Assembly (NCBI GenBank): GCA_029972225.1
Contig: CP124756.1
Span: 3,910,279 to 3,974,278 of the forward strand
Direction: 5' to 3'
Length of the DNA stretch: 64,000 nucleotides
From: Candidatus Thiothrix putei
Lineage (GTDB): Bacteria; Pseudomonadota; Gammaproteobacteria; Thiotrichales; Thiotrichaceae
A program made the position numbers and the translations under genes. The stretch's first letter is position 1. Every line of letters begins with the position of its first letter. Shown here piece by piece: positions 9,955 to 18,401 of this stretch. Below the pieces are notes generated by a model, which made no database searches, was not told the origin of the DNA, and saw only the letters and a program-made list of their open reading frames with translations.

Positions 9955-10170
9955 ATGTTCGGCAAAAAAATCCCCAAATCCCCCCCTGCCATTGATCTAA
10001 TGCAGGCATTCCCCACGCCGTTAAAAACCGCCGCAGCGCGACGTTTCATGGAGTTTTGCTTGCAAGACTTGCCTCGCCATACCCATGCGGATGGCTTTGA
10101 TCCCCACGTGTATGCGGATGCTGTCGCGCTGGTGATCAGTCGCCTCGAAGCCACCCGCCACATGGAGTAA
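9955..10170 (+). CDS. Small hypothetical protein paired with SbcC-like ATPase
   Basis: A 71-residue protein of unknown function. ATG 9955 sits six bases after CGGAG; the ATG at 9949 touches the ribosome site and is unlikely. The middle reads AARRFMEFCLQDL and the C-terminus DPHVYADAVALVISRLEATRHME, probably two or three helices. No membrane segment or known motif is seen. It is five bases upstream of the ATPase gene and almost certainly cotranscribed, suggesting a functional pair. Confidence 0.6.
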   Translation: MFGKKIPKSPPAIDLMQAFPTPLKTAAARRFMEFCLQDLPRHTHADGFDPHVYADAVALVISRLEATRHME

Positions 10171-10175
10171 GTCAG

Positions 10176-12032
10176 ATGATCATCACTGCCATTAACGCCG
10201 AAAACTTCCGTAAATACACCAGTCTGCAACTGGATAACTTGCCTGATCGTGGCCTCATTGCCCTGAGTGGTGGCAATGAATCGGGCAAAAGCAGCATTGG
10301 TGATGCCATCCAATTCGGTTTGTTCGGGCGCACCGATCAAGTTCCCCCCGAAGAAGCAGCCAAATTGATTCACTGGGGTACAAACCAAGCCAGCGTTGCC
10401 CTACGCTTGCAACACCGGGGGCACGAATACCGCCTAGTACGCTCGATCGACACCGAGGGCAACGTTGCTGCAACACTGTTTTCCACTGAGGAAGAAGTCA
10501 CGCTTGCCGACACCCCGGAAAGTGTCGAACGGCAGATCAAAGCACTGTTCGGCTATTATTATGGTGCATTTTCCAAAGCCTTTTACTGGGGGCAACAAAG
10601 CAGCAACACCAAGGAAGGTGATAGTGACAATCTACGCGCCATTGCTGGCCTTAAAGAACACGCCAACCTGAGCAAACAACTCGAACGCGAACAACAAGAA
10701 CGCCTCGATACCCTCAAGGAACTGGAAGGCCGCAGCCGCCATACGCTGAATGCCATCGACACCTTGCATATTGATGACACCCAACTGCCACGCCTCAACA
10801 CGATTGTTGCGGATATTGAAGCGCGTCAGCAACAACTCACCTTAATGGGGCAACGGCTAGACAAGGAGTCACTAGCCTACCCTGCCAATCTTGAGGCTTT
10901 TCAAGGTGTTGACCGCAACACCCGTAAGCTGGGACTGTGGACTACGCTTACCTTACTCGTGTTTCTTATTGCCCTACTCATTGGCTTATTCCTGATGTTT
11001 ACCCCAGAATGGGGTAATAAACTGTTAAGTGCTATTTCAACACCAACACAAGACTTAGTGGGGAGGAGTGCTATTCGACTCGCCTCGCTTGCAGCGCTGG
11101 TGGGGGCAATCCTCTTGGTTTACGGTTGGTATGTGGACGTGCGTCGCTTACGCCCCTTGCAAACCCAAGCCAATCACCTTGCTGCGGCACTAGACGATAG
11201 TTACCAAGCCTGTACCCAACCCATCAGTCGCCACTTACAAACCGATAGCATCGACTATTTAGTGGAAAAACACTTGGATTTCCCCGAAACCAGCACCAAC
11301 CACCCCGATATGGTCGCCATACCAGAGTGGACACAAGCAGCACGGCAGTATCAATCCAAAGCACTATACGTGCACAGTGCCGCTGACACCCTGAATATTG
11401 GGCTGACCAACCGTCGCCAAGAACTGGCACAACACCTTGAAACGGTTAAAGCCGATATGCTCACAGCCCAACAACAACTGGAGCATCGTGCTCATTTGCA
11501 AACGTTAGCAACCGAGCAAGAAACCACGCTGGAAAACGAACGTCGCCAACAAGTCGTCACCAGCACAGCCATCGACCTGTTGCAGCGTGATGCCAGCCAT
11601 TCTATCGAACGCTTCAACCAGTTGGTCAAAACCCGTTGCCCAGAGTTGTTGCAACGTTTCACCCAAACCCACTACAAATCCCTGGAAATCTTGCCTGACT
11701 TCAGCCTAAAGGTATTGTCGGAAGAAAAAGGTGATTATCTCGATTTCAATGAGATCTCCACCGGTACACAACGGCAAGTTGCGTTAGCGATGCGTATCGC
11801 CCTAGCGAATGCATTGGCAGATGCCACTAAAACCGATAAACAAATGCTGTTCTTGGATGAGCCATTTGCCTTTTTTGACCCCGAACGCACGCAGAACACC
11901 CTACAAAGTCTGGCAGAAACCAGTAAAGGTGTAATGAGTCAAATATGGTTGACAGCCCAAACCCAACCAGAAGGAGTTAAACTGGCAAGGAGCATCCATT
12001 GCCAGCAAGGGAATCATGCCCTGAAGGTATAG
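10176..12032 (+). CDS. SbcC/SMC-like ATPase with central membrane hairpin
   Basis: A 618-residue protein with ABC/SMC-type ATPase halves at its two ends. Walker A GGNESGKSS is near residue 33. Near the C-terminus are signature-like STGTQRQVALAMRIALANAL and Walker B MLFLDEPFAFFD. Between them is coiled coil interrupted by two membrane helices, about 252-276 and 304-325. That layout resembles the YhaN family more than soluble SbcC. The nuclease partner expected for SbcC or YhaN is absent; instead a 71-residue protein precedes it. A role in DNA handling near the membrane is inference only. Confidence 0.8.
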   Translation: MIITAINAENFRKYTSLQLDNLPDRGLIALSGGNESGKSSIGDAIQFGLFGRTDQVPPEEAAKLIHWGTNQASVALRLQHRGHEYRLVRSIDTEGNVAATLFSTEEEVTLADTPESVERQIKALFGYYYGAFSKAFYWGQQSSNTKEGDSDNLRAIAGLKEHANLSKQLEREQQERLDTLKELEGRSRHTLNAIDTLHIDDTQLPRLNTIVADIEARQQQLTLMGQRLDKESLAYPANLEAFQGVDRNTRKLGLWTTLTLLVFLIALLIGLFLMFTPEWGNKLLSAISTPTQDLVGRSAIRLASLAALVGAILLVYGWYVDVRRLRPLQTQANHLAAALDDSYQACTQPISRHLQTDSIDYLVEKHLDFPETSTNHPDMVAIPEWTQAARQYQSKALYVHSAADTLNIGLTNRRQELAQHLETVKADMLTAQQQLEHRAHLQTLATEQETTLENERRQQVVTSTAIDLLQRDASHSIERFNQLVKTRCPELLQRFTQTHYKSLEILPDFSLKVLSEEKGDYLDFNEISTGTQRQVALAMRIALANALADATKTDKQMLFLDEPFAFFDPERTQNTLQSLAETSKGVMSQIWLTAQTQPEGVKLARSIHCQQGNHALKV

Positions 12033-12060
12033 AGGCTTTCTTCTTTGCGATTTGTCAAAC

Positions 12061-12066
12061 TATAAT
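12061..12066 (+). promoter_or_regulatory. Candidate -10 box before the YeeE/YedE gene
   Basis: A consensus TATAAT lies 30 bases before the ATG at 12097. The -35 region is weak (T/C-rich), so this is a tentative promoter, supported mainly by the perfect hexamer and its place between two genes. Confidence 0.4.
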
Positions 12067-12096
12067 CGCCTCTGCACTACAGCTAGAGGAGTTACT

Positions 12097-13362
12097 ATGA
12101 CATTTGATAATTTTGCATCCGCACAGTCGTTTTTGCTGATCGCGGGGTTTGTGATTGCCTTCATCATGGGGGCAATCGTCAACAAAACACATTTTTGTAC
12201 CATGGGCGCGGTATCGGACTGGATCAATATGGGCGATACCGGGCGTTTCCGTGCTTGGGGTTTAGCCATTGGCGTTGCCCTATTAGGGGTGGTATTACTG
12301 GAAATGGTGGGGCTGGTGAATGCCAACGGCTCTTACCCGCCTTACCGTAACGGGCAACTGATCTGGGCTGAAAATCTACTCGGTGGTATTCTGTTTGGCA
12401 TCGGCATGACCATTGCTGGCGGCTGCGGCAATAAGTGCTTAGTGCGCATTGGGGCGGGCAATCTCAAATCCATTTTCGTGTTTCTGATCATTGGAGTTGT
12501 CGCCTATTTCATGTTAAATCCATTCCCCGGCTCGGATAAAACCTTGTATTCTTTATTGTTCTACCCATGGCTTAATCCTTTAGCCGTGAATATGGGCAAC
12601 TCACAAGATTTGGGCAGCGTCATTGCAGGCGAAGGTAATGCCCTGATCGCACGACTGGTCATCGGTTTGATTATTGGACTATTTCTAGTATGGCTGGCAT
12701 TCAAATCCAAAGATTTCCGCAGCAGTAGCGACTTCGCACTTGGCGGCATTGCCGTCGGTTTATGCGTTTTAGCGGCGTGGTATGTCACCAGCAATATCGT
12801 CGTAACCATCGACGAGCAACCTTACCCCCTTACCCAATATTACAGTGAATGGGACATGCTGGCAGAATCTGAGGAAGGCAAACCGGCTATCGGTGCAGCA
12901 CTCAGCTCACAATCGTTTACCTTCATCAATCCAATGGCGCAAGCGGTGGGCTACGCAGCGGGTGGTTTCAACAGCAGTCTGTTGACCTTTGGTGTAATGG
13001 CTTTCTTTGGTGTGATGGCAGGCTCATTAGCTTGGGCATTGGTCAGCCGCACCTTCCGCATCGAATGGTTCGCTTCTGTGGGCGATGTGATTAACCACGT
13101 CTTAGGTGCAACCCTAATGGGTATCGGCGGGGTATTAGCAATGGGTTGCACAGTAGGGCAAGCAATTACCGGTGTTTCTACCCTCGCGATTGGCTCATTT
13201 ATCGCCTTTGCAGGCATCGTACTGGGTAGTGCACTGACGATGAAAGTACAGTTCTACAAAATGATGTACGAAGAAGAAGCCAGTTTTGGCAAAGCGTTAA
13301 TTACCGGCTTAGTCGATTTGAAACTACTGCCTGAATCTTTGCGTAAACTGGAAAAAGTTTAA
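12097..13362 (+). CDS. YeeE/YedE-family sulfur-compound transporter
   Basis: A 421-residue polytopic inner-membrane protein of the YeeE/YedE (TsuA-like) family, which imports thiosulfate or related sulfur compounds. Conserved Cys motifs are present: THFCTMGAVSDW near residue 33, GGCGNKCLVRIGAG near 108, and AMGCTVGQAITGVSTLAIGS near 347. ATG 12097 follows TAGAGGAG; the open frame runs further upstream without a ribosome site. No TusA-like gene is adjacent. Sulfur uptake fits the lithotrophic setting. Confidence 0.88.
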   Translation: MTFDNFASAQSFLLIAGFVIAFIMGAIVNKTHFCTMGAVSDWINMGDTGRFRAWGLAIGVALLGVVLLEMVGLVNANGSYPPYRNGQLIWAENLLGGILFGIGMTIAGGCGNKCLVRIGAGNLKSIFVFLIIGVVAYFMLNPFPGSDKTLYSLLFYPWLNPLAVNMGNSQDLGSVIAGEGNALIARLVIGLIIGLFLVWLAFKSKDFRSSSDFALGGIAVGLCVLAAWYVTSNIVVTIDEQPYPLTQYYSEWDMLAESEEGKPAIGAALSSQSFTFINPMAQAVGYAAGGFNSSLLTFGVMAFFGVMAGSLAWALVSRTFRIEWFASVGDVINHVLGATLMGIGGVLAMGCTVGQAITGVSTLAIGSFIAFAGIVLGSALTMKVQFYKMMYEEEASFGKALITGLVDLKLLPESLRKLEKV

Positions 13363-13380
13363 CAGAACCTGAAAAAAGAC

Positions 13381-13408
13381 TTGCACGCCAAAAGTCTTTC
13401 CTTATAAT
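13381..13408 (+). promoter_or_regulatory. Promoter of tRNA-Lys
   Basis: TTGCAC at 13381-13386 and TATAAT at 13403-13408 with a 16-bp spacer, ending 13 bases before the tRNA 5' end. This is close to the sigma-70 consensus. Confidence 0.75.
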
Positions 13409-13421
13409 AGCGCTCTCTCAC

Positions 13422-13497
13422 GGGCCGTTAGCTCAGTCGGTAGAGCATCTGACTTTTAATTAGGTGGTCGTGCGTTCGAGTCGCACACGGCCCACCA
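13422..13497 (+). tRNA. tRNA-Lys (TTT)
   Basis: A complete 76-base cloverleaf: acceptor stem GGGCCGT paired with ACGGCCC, D-arm GCTCAGTCGGTAGAGC, anticodon loop CTTTTAA with TTT at 13455-13457, T-arm GTGCG-TTCGAGT-CGCAC, and encoded CCA. It is followed by its own terminator. Confidence 0.97.
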
Positions 13498-13508
13498 TAC
13501 AAAACAAA

Positions 13509-13540
13509 GGGTTGCACCCATAAAAGTGCAGCCCTTTTTT
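13509..13540 (+). terminator. Rho-independent terminator after tRNA-Lys
   Basis: Stem GGGTTGCAC (13509-13517) pairs with GTGCAGCCC (13526-13534) with one G-T pair and an 8-base loop, followed by six T. It ends the tRNA transcript before the DUF486 gene. Confidence 0.8.
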
Positions 13541-13579
13541 GTTTCTGACGTTCTATCATCTTATGGAACAACTCCTACC

Positions 13580-13930
13580 ATGCAACACCCCATTATCATC
13601 AGCATCCTGCTACTGCTATGCAGCAACGTGTTCATGACGTTCGCTTGGTATGCCCATCTGAAGGAACTCAATCACAAACCATGGCTCATCGCCGCCTTAT
13701 TCAGTTGGGGCATTGCCCTGTTTGAATACTTGCTGCAAGTACCCGCCAACCGCATTGGCTACACAGCACTCAGTGTCGGGCAACTCAAAATCATGCAAGA
13801 AGTGATCACCTTGACAGTATTTGTACCCTTTGCCGTGTTCTACTTGAAAGAACCGCTCAAGCTAGACTACCTGTGGGCAGGACTATGCATACTGGGAGCC
13901 GTGTATTTTATTTTTCGCGATAAGCTGTAG
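13580..13930 (+). CDS. DUF486 / DMT-family small membrane protein
   Basis: A 116-residue protein with four hydrophobic segments and conserved-looking motifs YAHLKEL and LLQVPANRIG, followed by LSVGQLKIMQEVITL. This matches the DUF486 (DMT-like) family as I remember it; no transport substrate is known. ATG 13580 is chosen because the reading frame upstream runs into the tRNA terminator. A weak ribosome site is all that is seen. Confidence 0.8.
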   Translation: MQHPIIISILLLLCSNVFMTFAWYAHLKELNHKPWLIAALFSWGIALFEYLLQVPANRIGYTALSVGQLKIMQEVITLTVFVPFAVFYLKEPLKLDYLWAGLCILGAVYFIFRDKL

Positions 13931-14039
13931 CTGAACATTAAATCTTAGCTGTCACAAAAAGTTCATCTTTCTGCACATCTGCGCAAGCGGGGCAACCGCG
14001 CTATACTTGACTATGTTCTTCTATCGCTATCAAAATATT

Positions 14040-14384
14040 ATGCAATTGGAAATTTTCACCAAAGCCCTTGCCGACCAGACCCGTCTACGCATCCTGTTAT
14101 TACTAGCAGTAAGGCGGGAACTATGTGTCTGTGAACTGACCCAAGCATTGGAGCTAGCACAGCCGAAAATTTCCCGCCATTTGGCGGTTTTGCGTGAGAG
14201 CGGTTTACTACAAGACCGCAAAACTGGGCTATGGGTGTATTATCGCCTGCACCCGGACTTACCCCAGTGGGCAACTGCTACCTTGGACAACCTGCATTCA
14301 GGCAGCATGACTGAAACACTGTTCCTGTCAGACCGACAGCGTTTAGATAATGCCAACCGTATCGGGGAAAGCTGCACAAGCTGA
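14040..14384 (+). CDS. ArsR/SmtB-family transcriptional regulator
   Basis: About 114 residues with a winged helix-turn-helix. It carries ADQTRLRILLLLA, the metal-site motif ELCVCEL on the recognition-helix side (two Cys, as in ArsR), and QPKISRHLAVLRESGLL. ATG 14040 is chosen by comparison with typical ArsR N-termini; an upstream ATG at 14007 is in frame. No arsenic or cadmium resistance genes are adjacent. It converges on the pseudo-ATPase gene, so its target is unknown. Confidence 0.88.
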   Translation: MQLEIFTKALADQTRLRILLLLAVRRELCVCELTQALELAQPKISRHLAVLRESGLLQDRKTGLWVYYRLHPDLPQWATATLDNLHSGSMTETLFLSDRQRLDNANRIGESCTS

Positions 14385-14465
14385 AGTTACCAACTGCTTG
14401 CTTCAATCGCATGTTTTCTTCAGCAAGGCGGTCAATGCCCCCAAAACACGGCACAAGTGCCCCCA

Positions 14466-17400
14466 CTAACCTTCCCGCAACAAAGTACCCAAATCAATCA
14501 ATGCCGCATTCGCCCGTGAAATTTGCGATGCCATCACCAAGGAATGGTTAGCCACAAAACTGTAACCACTGCCATTGAGGATAACCGGACTCCATATCAT
14601 GGCTTGTGTATCTTCCAGCTTATTAATGATTTGGCGCAAACTCACCAAAGCATTTTTCTGACGCAGAATATCCTCAAAATCCGCTTCAATCGCTTTCAAT
14701 AAATGTAACAGCGCCCAAGTTTGCCCCCGTGCTTGATAAAACACATCATCAACCTTTAAACGCGGGGTTTTCACGATCACTTCATTAGGGTCATCGGTTG
14801 CCGGTAACACTTCGGGTTGCAACTCAATGCCGGGTACGGGTGTCACACTGCCGTCACGTTGCATCGCAGCGCCCTCTTCTTTCACTTGGCGAATACCAAC
14901 GCTGGCACTCAAGGCAATGGATAGCGAACCCATTTGGCGTTGCACCTTGTTCAACCAGTTATTCAGGTTATCCGAACGGGCATAAAACTGCGCCTGACCT
15001 TGCTGCAAACGCTGCAAATACGCCTCCAATGCCTGTGCCCCTTCATTGAACTGGCTTTCTGCCGGAGGAAACAGCCACAGCTTACCATCGGTATTGAACC
15101 GCAATTGCGCCCTCACCAAGTCCGGGTCGGCGGCTGACTGTGATTGCGAACGGCTCAAATCATCCCGCATTGCCAGCGACATATCCCGTAATTGCGTCAA
15201 TACCCCCAATTCCCAGTTCGGAATATTGTCCATCACAATGCCTGGCGGGGTCACATCATTACTCAAATAACCGCCGGGCTTATCCAATAAGGTATTGGCA
15301 ATGTGCGCCAAAGTAGCGGTGGTAATAACACCGGGGCGCAGCGGCTCATTGGCACTAACACCCACCATCTGCCGCGCATTGGCACGCACGTCAAAGGTAT
15401 CCGGGTCACGGCTCCACAAAAACATCAACAGCGCCTGCGTGACCAAGAAAATAATCAGGAAAAATTGCAGCGTCCACCGCAAGCCTTTTTCCCGCCAGAA
15501 ACGCGGGTCAAAATGCCGTAACAGGTAAATCAAAACGGCACGCCCCCAACCTTCCACATTACGTTGCATTGCCTTTTCAAACTCCACGACCACAAAAACC
15601 AATGAACCAACGCCGACTATCCAGAACCACGCATACAAATCAATTGCATCCGTGCCAAATACGCCCTGAAAAGCAGGCATATACGTAAACAACCCCTGTA
15701 ATACCAATACGGAGACAATCGCGGCTAATAACCACGGATTTTCACGCAAGCTCGCCCATTGCCACCCCGGTTCACTCGCATGGCGCACACTCAACAAGTA
15801 GAAAATCTGCCCGATTACCAAGGTATTCAGTGCTGCCGTGCGAGCCGCCTCCAAGGTTTCACCGCGCTGCAATTCCCAGTGGAAAATGGCTAATACACTC
15901 ACCAACAGCAGCCCCGATACCAACAACAGCCGCCACACCAAGAAGCCGCTGATTAACGATCCCACCGGCTGTGCGATGGGTTGCCCGCGAGCCGCCGGTA
16001 ATGCCGCTTTCTCAAACGCCAAGGTCAGCGCCAAAATACCCGCTGTCACCAAATTGACCCACAACACCTGTACCGGCATCAGCGGCAACGCCAAGCCAAA
16101 CCATGACGCCAAAATAATGGCAGCGGCTTGTGCGCCATTGGTCGGCAACATGAATTGCACCATTTTGTAAAAATTCTGAAAGACCTTACGCCCCTCCTGC
16201 ACTGCCGTCATCAGCATCGGCAATTGGTCACGCATCAGCACGATTTCTGCTGACTGCCGCGCCGCTTCCGTGCCATGAATAGCAGGAGCCACGCCAACAT
16301 CCGCCTGTTCCAACGCGGGTGTATCGTTTACCCCACCGCCCAGCATTACCACGCGCTCGCCATTTGCTTGCAAAGCCTTGACCAAACGCAATTTTTGTTC
16401 AGGGCGTAACCGTGCAAACACATCAACGTGCATCACCGTTTCCCGCAAGGCATCCTCATCCAATGCGTCCAAATCAGCTCCCGTTAACACGGTTTCACCG
16501 TCACCGATCCCCACTTGCTTGGCTAATGCGCAAGCAGTCAGCGCGTGATCCCCCGTCAGCATTTTGACGGACAATCCCGCCTGCTGGCAGGCTTGTACCG
16601 CTGCCAATGCCGACGCTTGCGGCGGATCGCCGATGCCCACCACCCCCAATAACACCATTCCGTACCCCACATCCTGATGCGTTAGGGTTTGCAACAGTGC
16701 ATCGGGTTGGCGGCTGGCAATCACCAACGGCTTCATGCCCTCTTCGGCAAGCTTTTTCAGCTTGTCTTCCCAGACATCTTGTTGCAATGGCTCAAGCCCC
16801 GTATCGGTTTGCACATGACTGCAACGCGGCAAAATGGCTTCGGGTGCACCTTTCAACGCCACGTACTGAGCTCCCGTTGCATCTTGGCTTAACGTCGCCG
16901 CATAGCGGTAAGTTCGATCAAACGGGATACTTGCCAAGCGGGTAAATTGCTGCCGCAATGCGTCAGGCTCCACCCCACATTTATGCGCCATTACCAGCAA
17001 TGAACCGTCCAAAGGGTCGCCCAGCACTTGCCAGTGTTTATCCAACTGCTGCAACCGTGCGTCACTGGCTAATACAGCCGCCTGCGCAAGCCGTTGCAAA
17101 TCAGCGCGGTCATCGTGTTCGGGAAACTCAAAATTTTCCCGCAAGAGAGCGCCTTGTGGGGCGTACCCCACCCCCTGCAAGCGCACGCCACCACGCGGGG
17201 TAATCACCTTTTGCACGGTTAATTCATGGCGGGTCAGGGTATGGCTTTTATCCGTACACACCACGCTCACCGTTCCCAAGGTTTCCACCGCAGCAAGCTG
17301 GCGCACCATCACATCTTGTCGCGCCAAGCGCCTGACACTGATCGCCAACATAATCGCAAACAACGCCGGTAAACCTTCCGGCACAATCGCAACAGCGAAA

Positions 17401-18266
17401 CTCGCCATCGCTTGCAACAACCCCTGCGGGCTATGTCCGCTCACCCCCGGCGTCAACCAGCCAATCAGCAAAATCAAAGCCGCTGCTGCTGCCAATACCA
17501 AGGCCACCGCATTCATCAGGCGCTTTAATTCATCGCCTAACGGGGTAGCATACGGCTCATTATTATCCAGCAAGGCATTCAGCATCCCCAATTCGGTACG
17601 TGACCCAGTGGCGACCACCACACCCCGCCCTTGTCCTGCCAACACTAACGTCCCTGCATACGCCATATTGCTGCGGTCTGGGAGTGCGGTATCAGCATCC
17701 AAGCGGCTAATGCCTTTTAACACCGGGGCGGAATACCCCATTAGGACTGATTCATCCAACTGCAAACCGTCGCTGTGCAGCAAGCGCACATCCGCTGGCA
17801 CTTGATTCCCGGCTTCTAATAACACCACATCACCCGGCACAAGCTGCTCAGCGGGCAACGCTTGTACTTGCCCATCACGCAATACCGGCGCGGTGGGTGA
17901 CAATAGGCGCTGCACCGCTTCCAGCGTTTTCGCCGTGCGCCGCTCTTGCAGCAAACCCAACACAATATTGAGTACGACCACTCCCAGAATTACCAAAGTA
18001 TCCAGCCATAACTGCAACATCAGTGTCAGGGTCGCCGCTAATAACAAAATGTAAATAAAGTGGTGGTGAAATTGGTGCAGCAAGCGGTTGAAGAAGCCAG
18101 CGCGTTGCGGTGTGGCAAAGCGATTAAAGCCGTGTTGCCGCAAGCGTAATTTAGCAGATGCGGCGTTTAAACCTTGTTCCTGGGTATCAAGCTGTTGCAA
18201 AGCAACCTGCGGTGCAAGGCTATGCCAGGGGATAGAATCGGTTGTGCTTGGGGTGTCGTTGAACAT
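14466..18266 (-). CDS. Degenerate P-type ATPase fused to DUF2333 domain
   Basis: A 1266-residue membrane protein. Residues about 15-900 follow a P2-type cation ATPase: N-terminal cation-ATPase segment, PEGLP at 296-300, nucleotide-domain KGAPE at 472-476, TGD at 571-573, and about ten membrane helices. Three catalytic motifs are altered: the TGE loop reads MGY (176-178), DKTGT reads DKSHT with the Asp D339 kept, and GDGVND reads GGGVND (643-648). From about 925 a further membrane helix leads to a DUF2333-like region with LLDKPGGYLSNDV, RSQSQSAADPDL and FYARSDNLNNWL. The ATG follows AAGGAG. It is probably a pseudoenzyme; transport is unlikely. The fusion looks unusual. Confidence 0.88.
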   Translation of the reverse strand: MFNDTPSTTDSIPWHSLAPQVALQQLDTQEQGLNAASAKLRLRQHGFNRFATPQRAGFFNRLLHQFHHHFIYILLLAATLTLMLQLWLDTLVILGVVVLNIVLGLLQERRTAKTLEAVQRLLSPTAPVLRDGQVQALPAEQLVPGDVVLLEAGNQVPADVRLLHSDGLQLDESVLMGYSAPVLKGISRLDADTALPDRSNMAYAGTLVLAGQGRGVVVATGSRTELGMLNALLDNNEPYATPLGDELKRLMNAVALVLAAAAALILLIGWLTPGVSGHSPQGLLQAMASFAVAIVPEGLPALFAIMLAISVRRLARQDVMVRQLAAVETLGTVSVVCTDKSHTLTRHELTVQKVITPRGGVRLQGVGYAPQGALLRENFEFPEHDDRADLQRLAQAAVLASDARLQQLDKHWQVLGDPLDGSLLVMAHKCGVEPDALRQQFTRLASIPFDRTYRYAATLSQDATGAQYVALKGAPEAILPRCSHVQTDTGLEPLQQDVWEDKLKKLAEEGMKPLVIASRQPDALLQTLTHQDVGYGMVLLGVVGIGDPPQASALAAVQACQQAGLSVKMLTGDHALTACALAKQVGIGDGETVLTGADLDALDEDALRETVMHVDVFARLRPEQKLRLVKALQANGERVVMLGGGVNDTPALEQADVGVAPAIHGTEAARQSAEIVLMRDQLPMLMTAVQEGRKVFQNFYKMVQFMLPTNGAQAAAIILASWFGLALPLMPVQVLWVNLVTAGILALTLAFEKAALPAARGQPIAQPVGSLISGFLVWRLLLVSGLLLVSVLAIFHWELQRGETLEAARTAALNTLVIGQIFYLLSVRHASEPGWQWASLRENPWLLAAIVSVLVLQGLFTYMPAFQGVFGTDAIDLYAWFWIVGVGSLVFVVVEFEKAMQRNVEGWGRAVLIYLLRHFDPRFWREKGLRWTLQFFLIIFLVTQALLMFLWSRDPDTFDVRANARQMVGVSANEPLRPGVITTATLAHIANTLLDKPGGYLSNDVTPPGIVMDNIPNWELGVLTQLRDMSLAMRDDLSRSQSQSAADPDLVRAQLRFNTDGKLWLFPPAESQFNEGAQALEAYLQRLQQGQAQFYARSDNLNNWLNKVQRQMGSLSIALSASVGIRQVKEEGAAMQRDGSVTPVPGIELQPEVLPATDDPNEVIVKTPRLKVDDVFYQARGQTWALLHLLKAIEADFEDILRQKNALVSLRQIINKLEDTQAMIWSPVILNGSGYSFVANHSLVMASQISRANAALIDLGTLLREG

Positions 18267-18306
18267 CAGTGTACTCCTTACAAAATAACCCTACACAAGT
18301 CCACCA

Positions 18307-18331
18307 AATTCCTACCTTTTTACTAGGAATT
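18307..18331. promoter_or_regulatory. Inverted repeat upstream of the pseudo-ATPase gene
   Basis: A perfect 8-bp inverted repeat, AATTCCTA-N9-TAGGAATT, lies 41-65 bases before the start codon at 18266. It sits where an operator would overlap the promoter. No regulator is assigned, and the T-rich loop also allows a weak hairpin. Confidence 0.4.
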
Positions 18332-18401
18332 GAATTTACTATAAAATAAGGCAAAAAGTACTTTCAACAAACCTTTTGTTTGTGGTGTTTGCAACGCAGA
18401 C

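Noticed and set aside
14040..14384. Arsenic-resistance operon
   Set aside because: The regulator has an ArsR-like Cys motif, but no arsenite transporter or arsenate reductase gene is adjacent.
14466..18266. Functional calcium or magnesium P-type ATPase
   Set aside because: The TGE, DKTGT and GDGVND motifs are all altered, so normal phosphorylation-dephosphorylation cycling is not expected.
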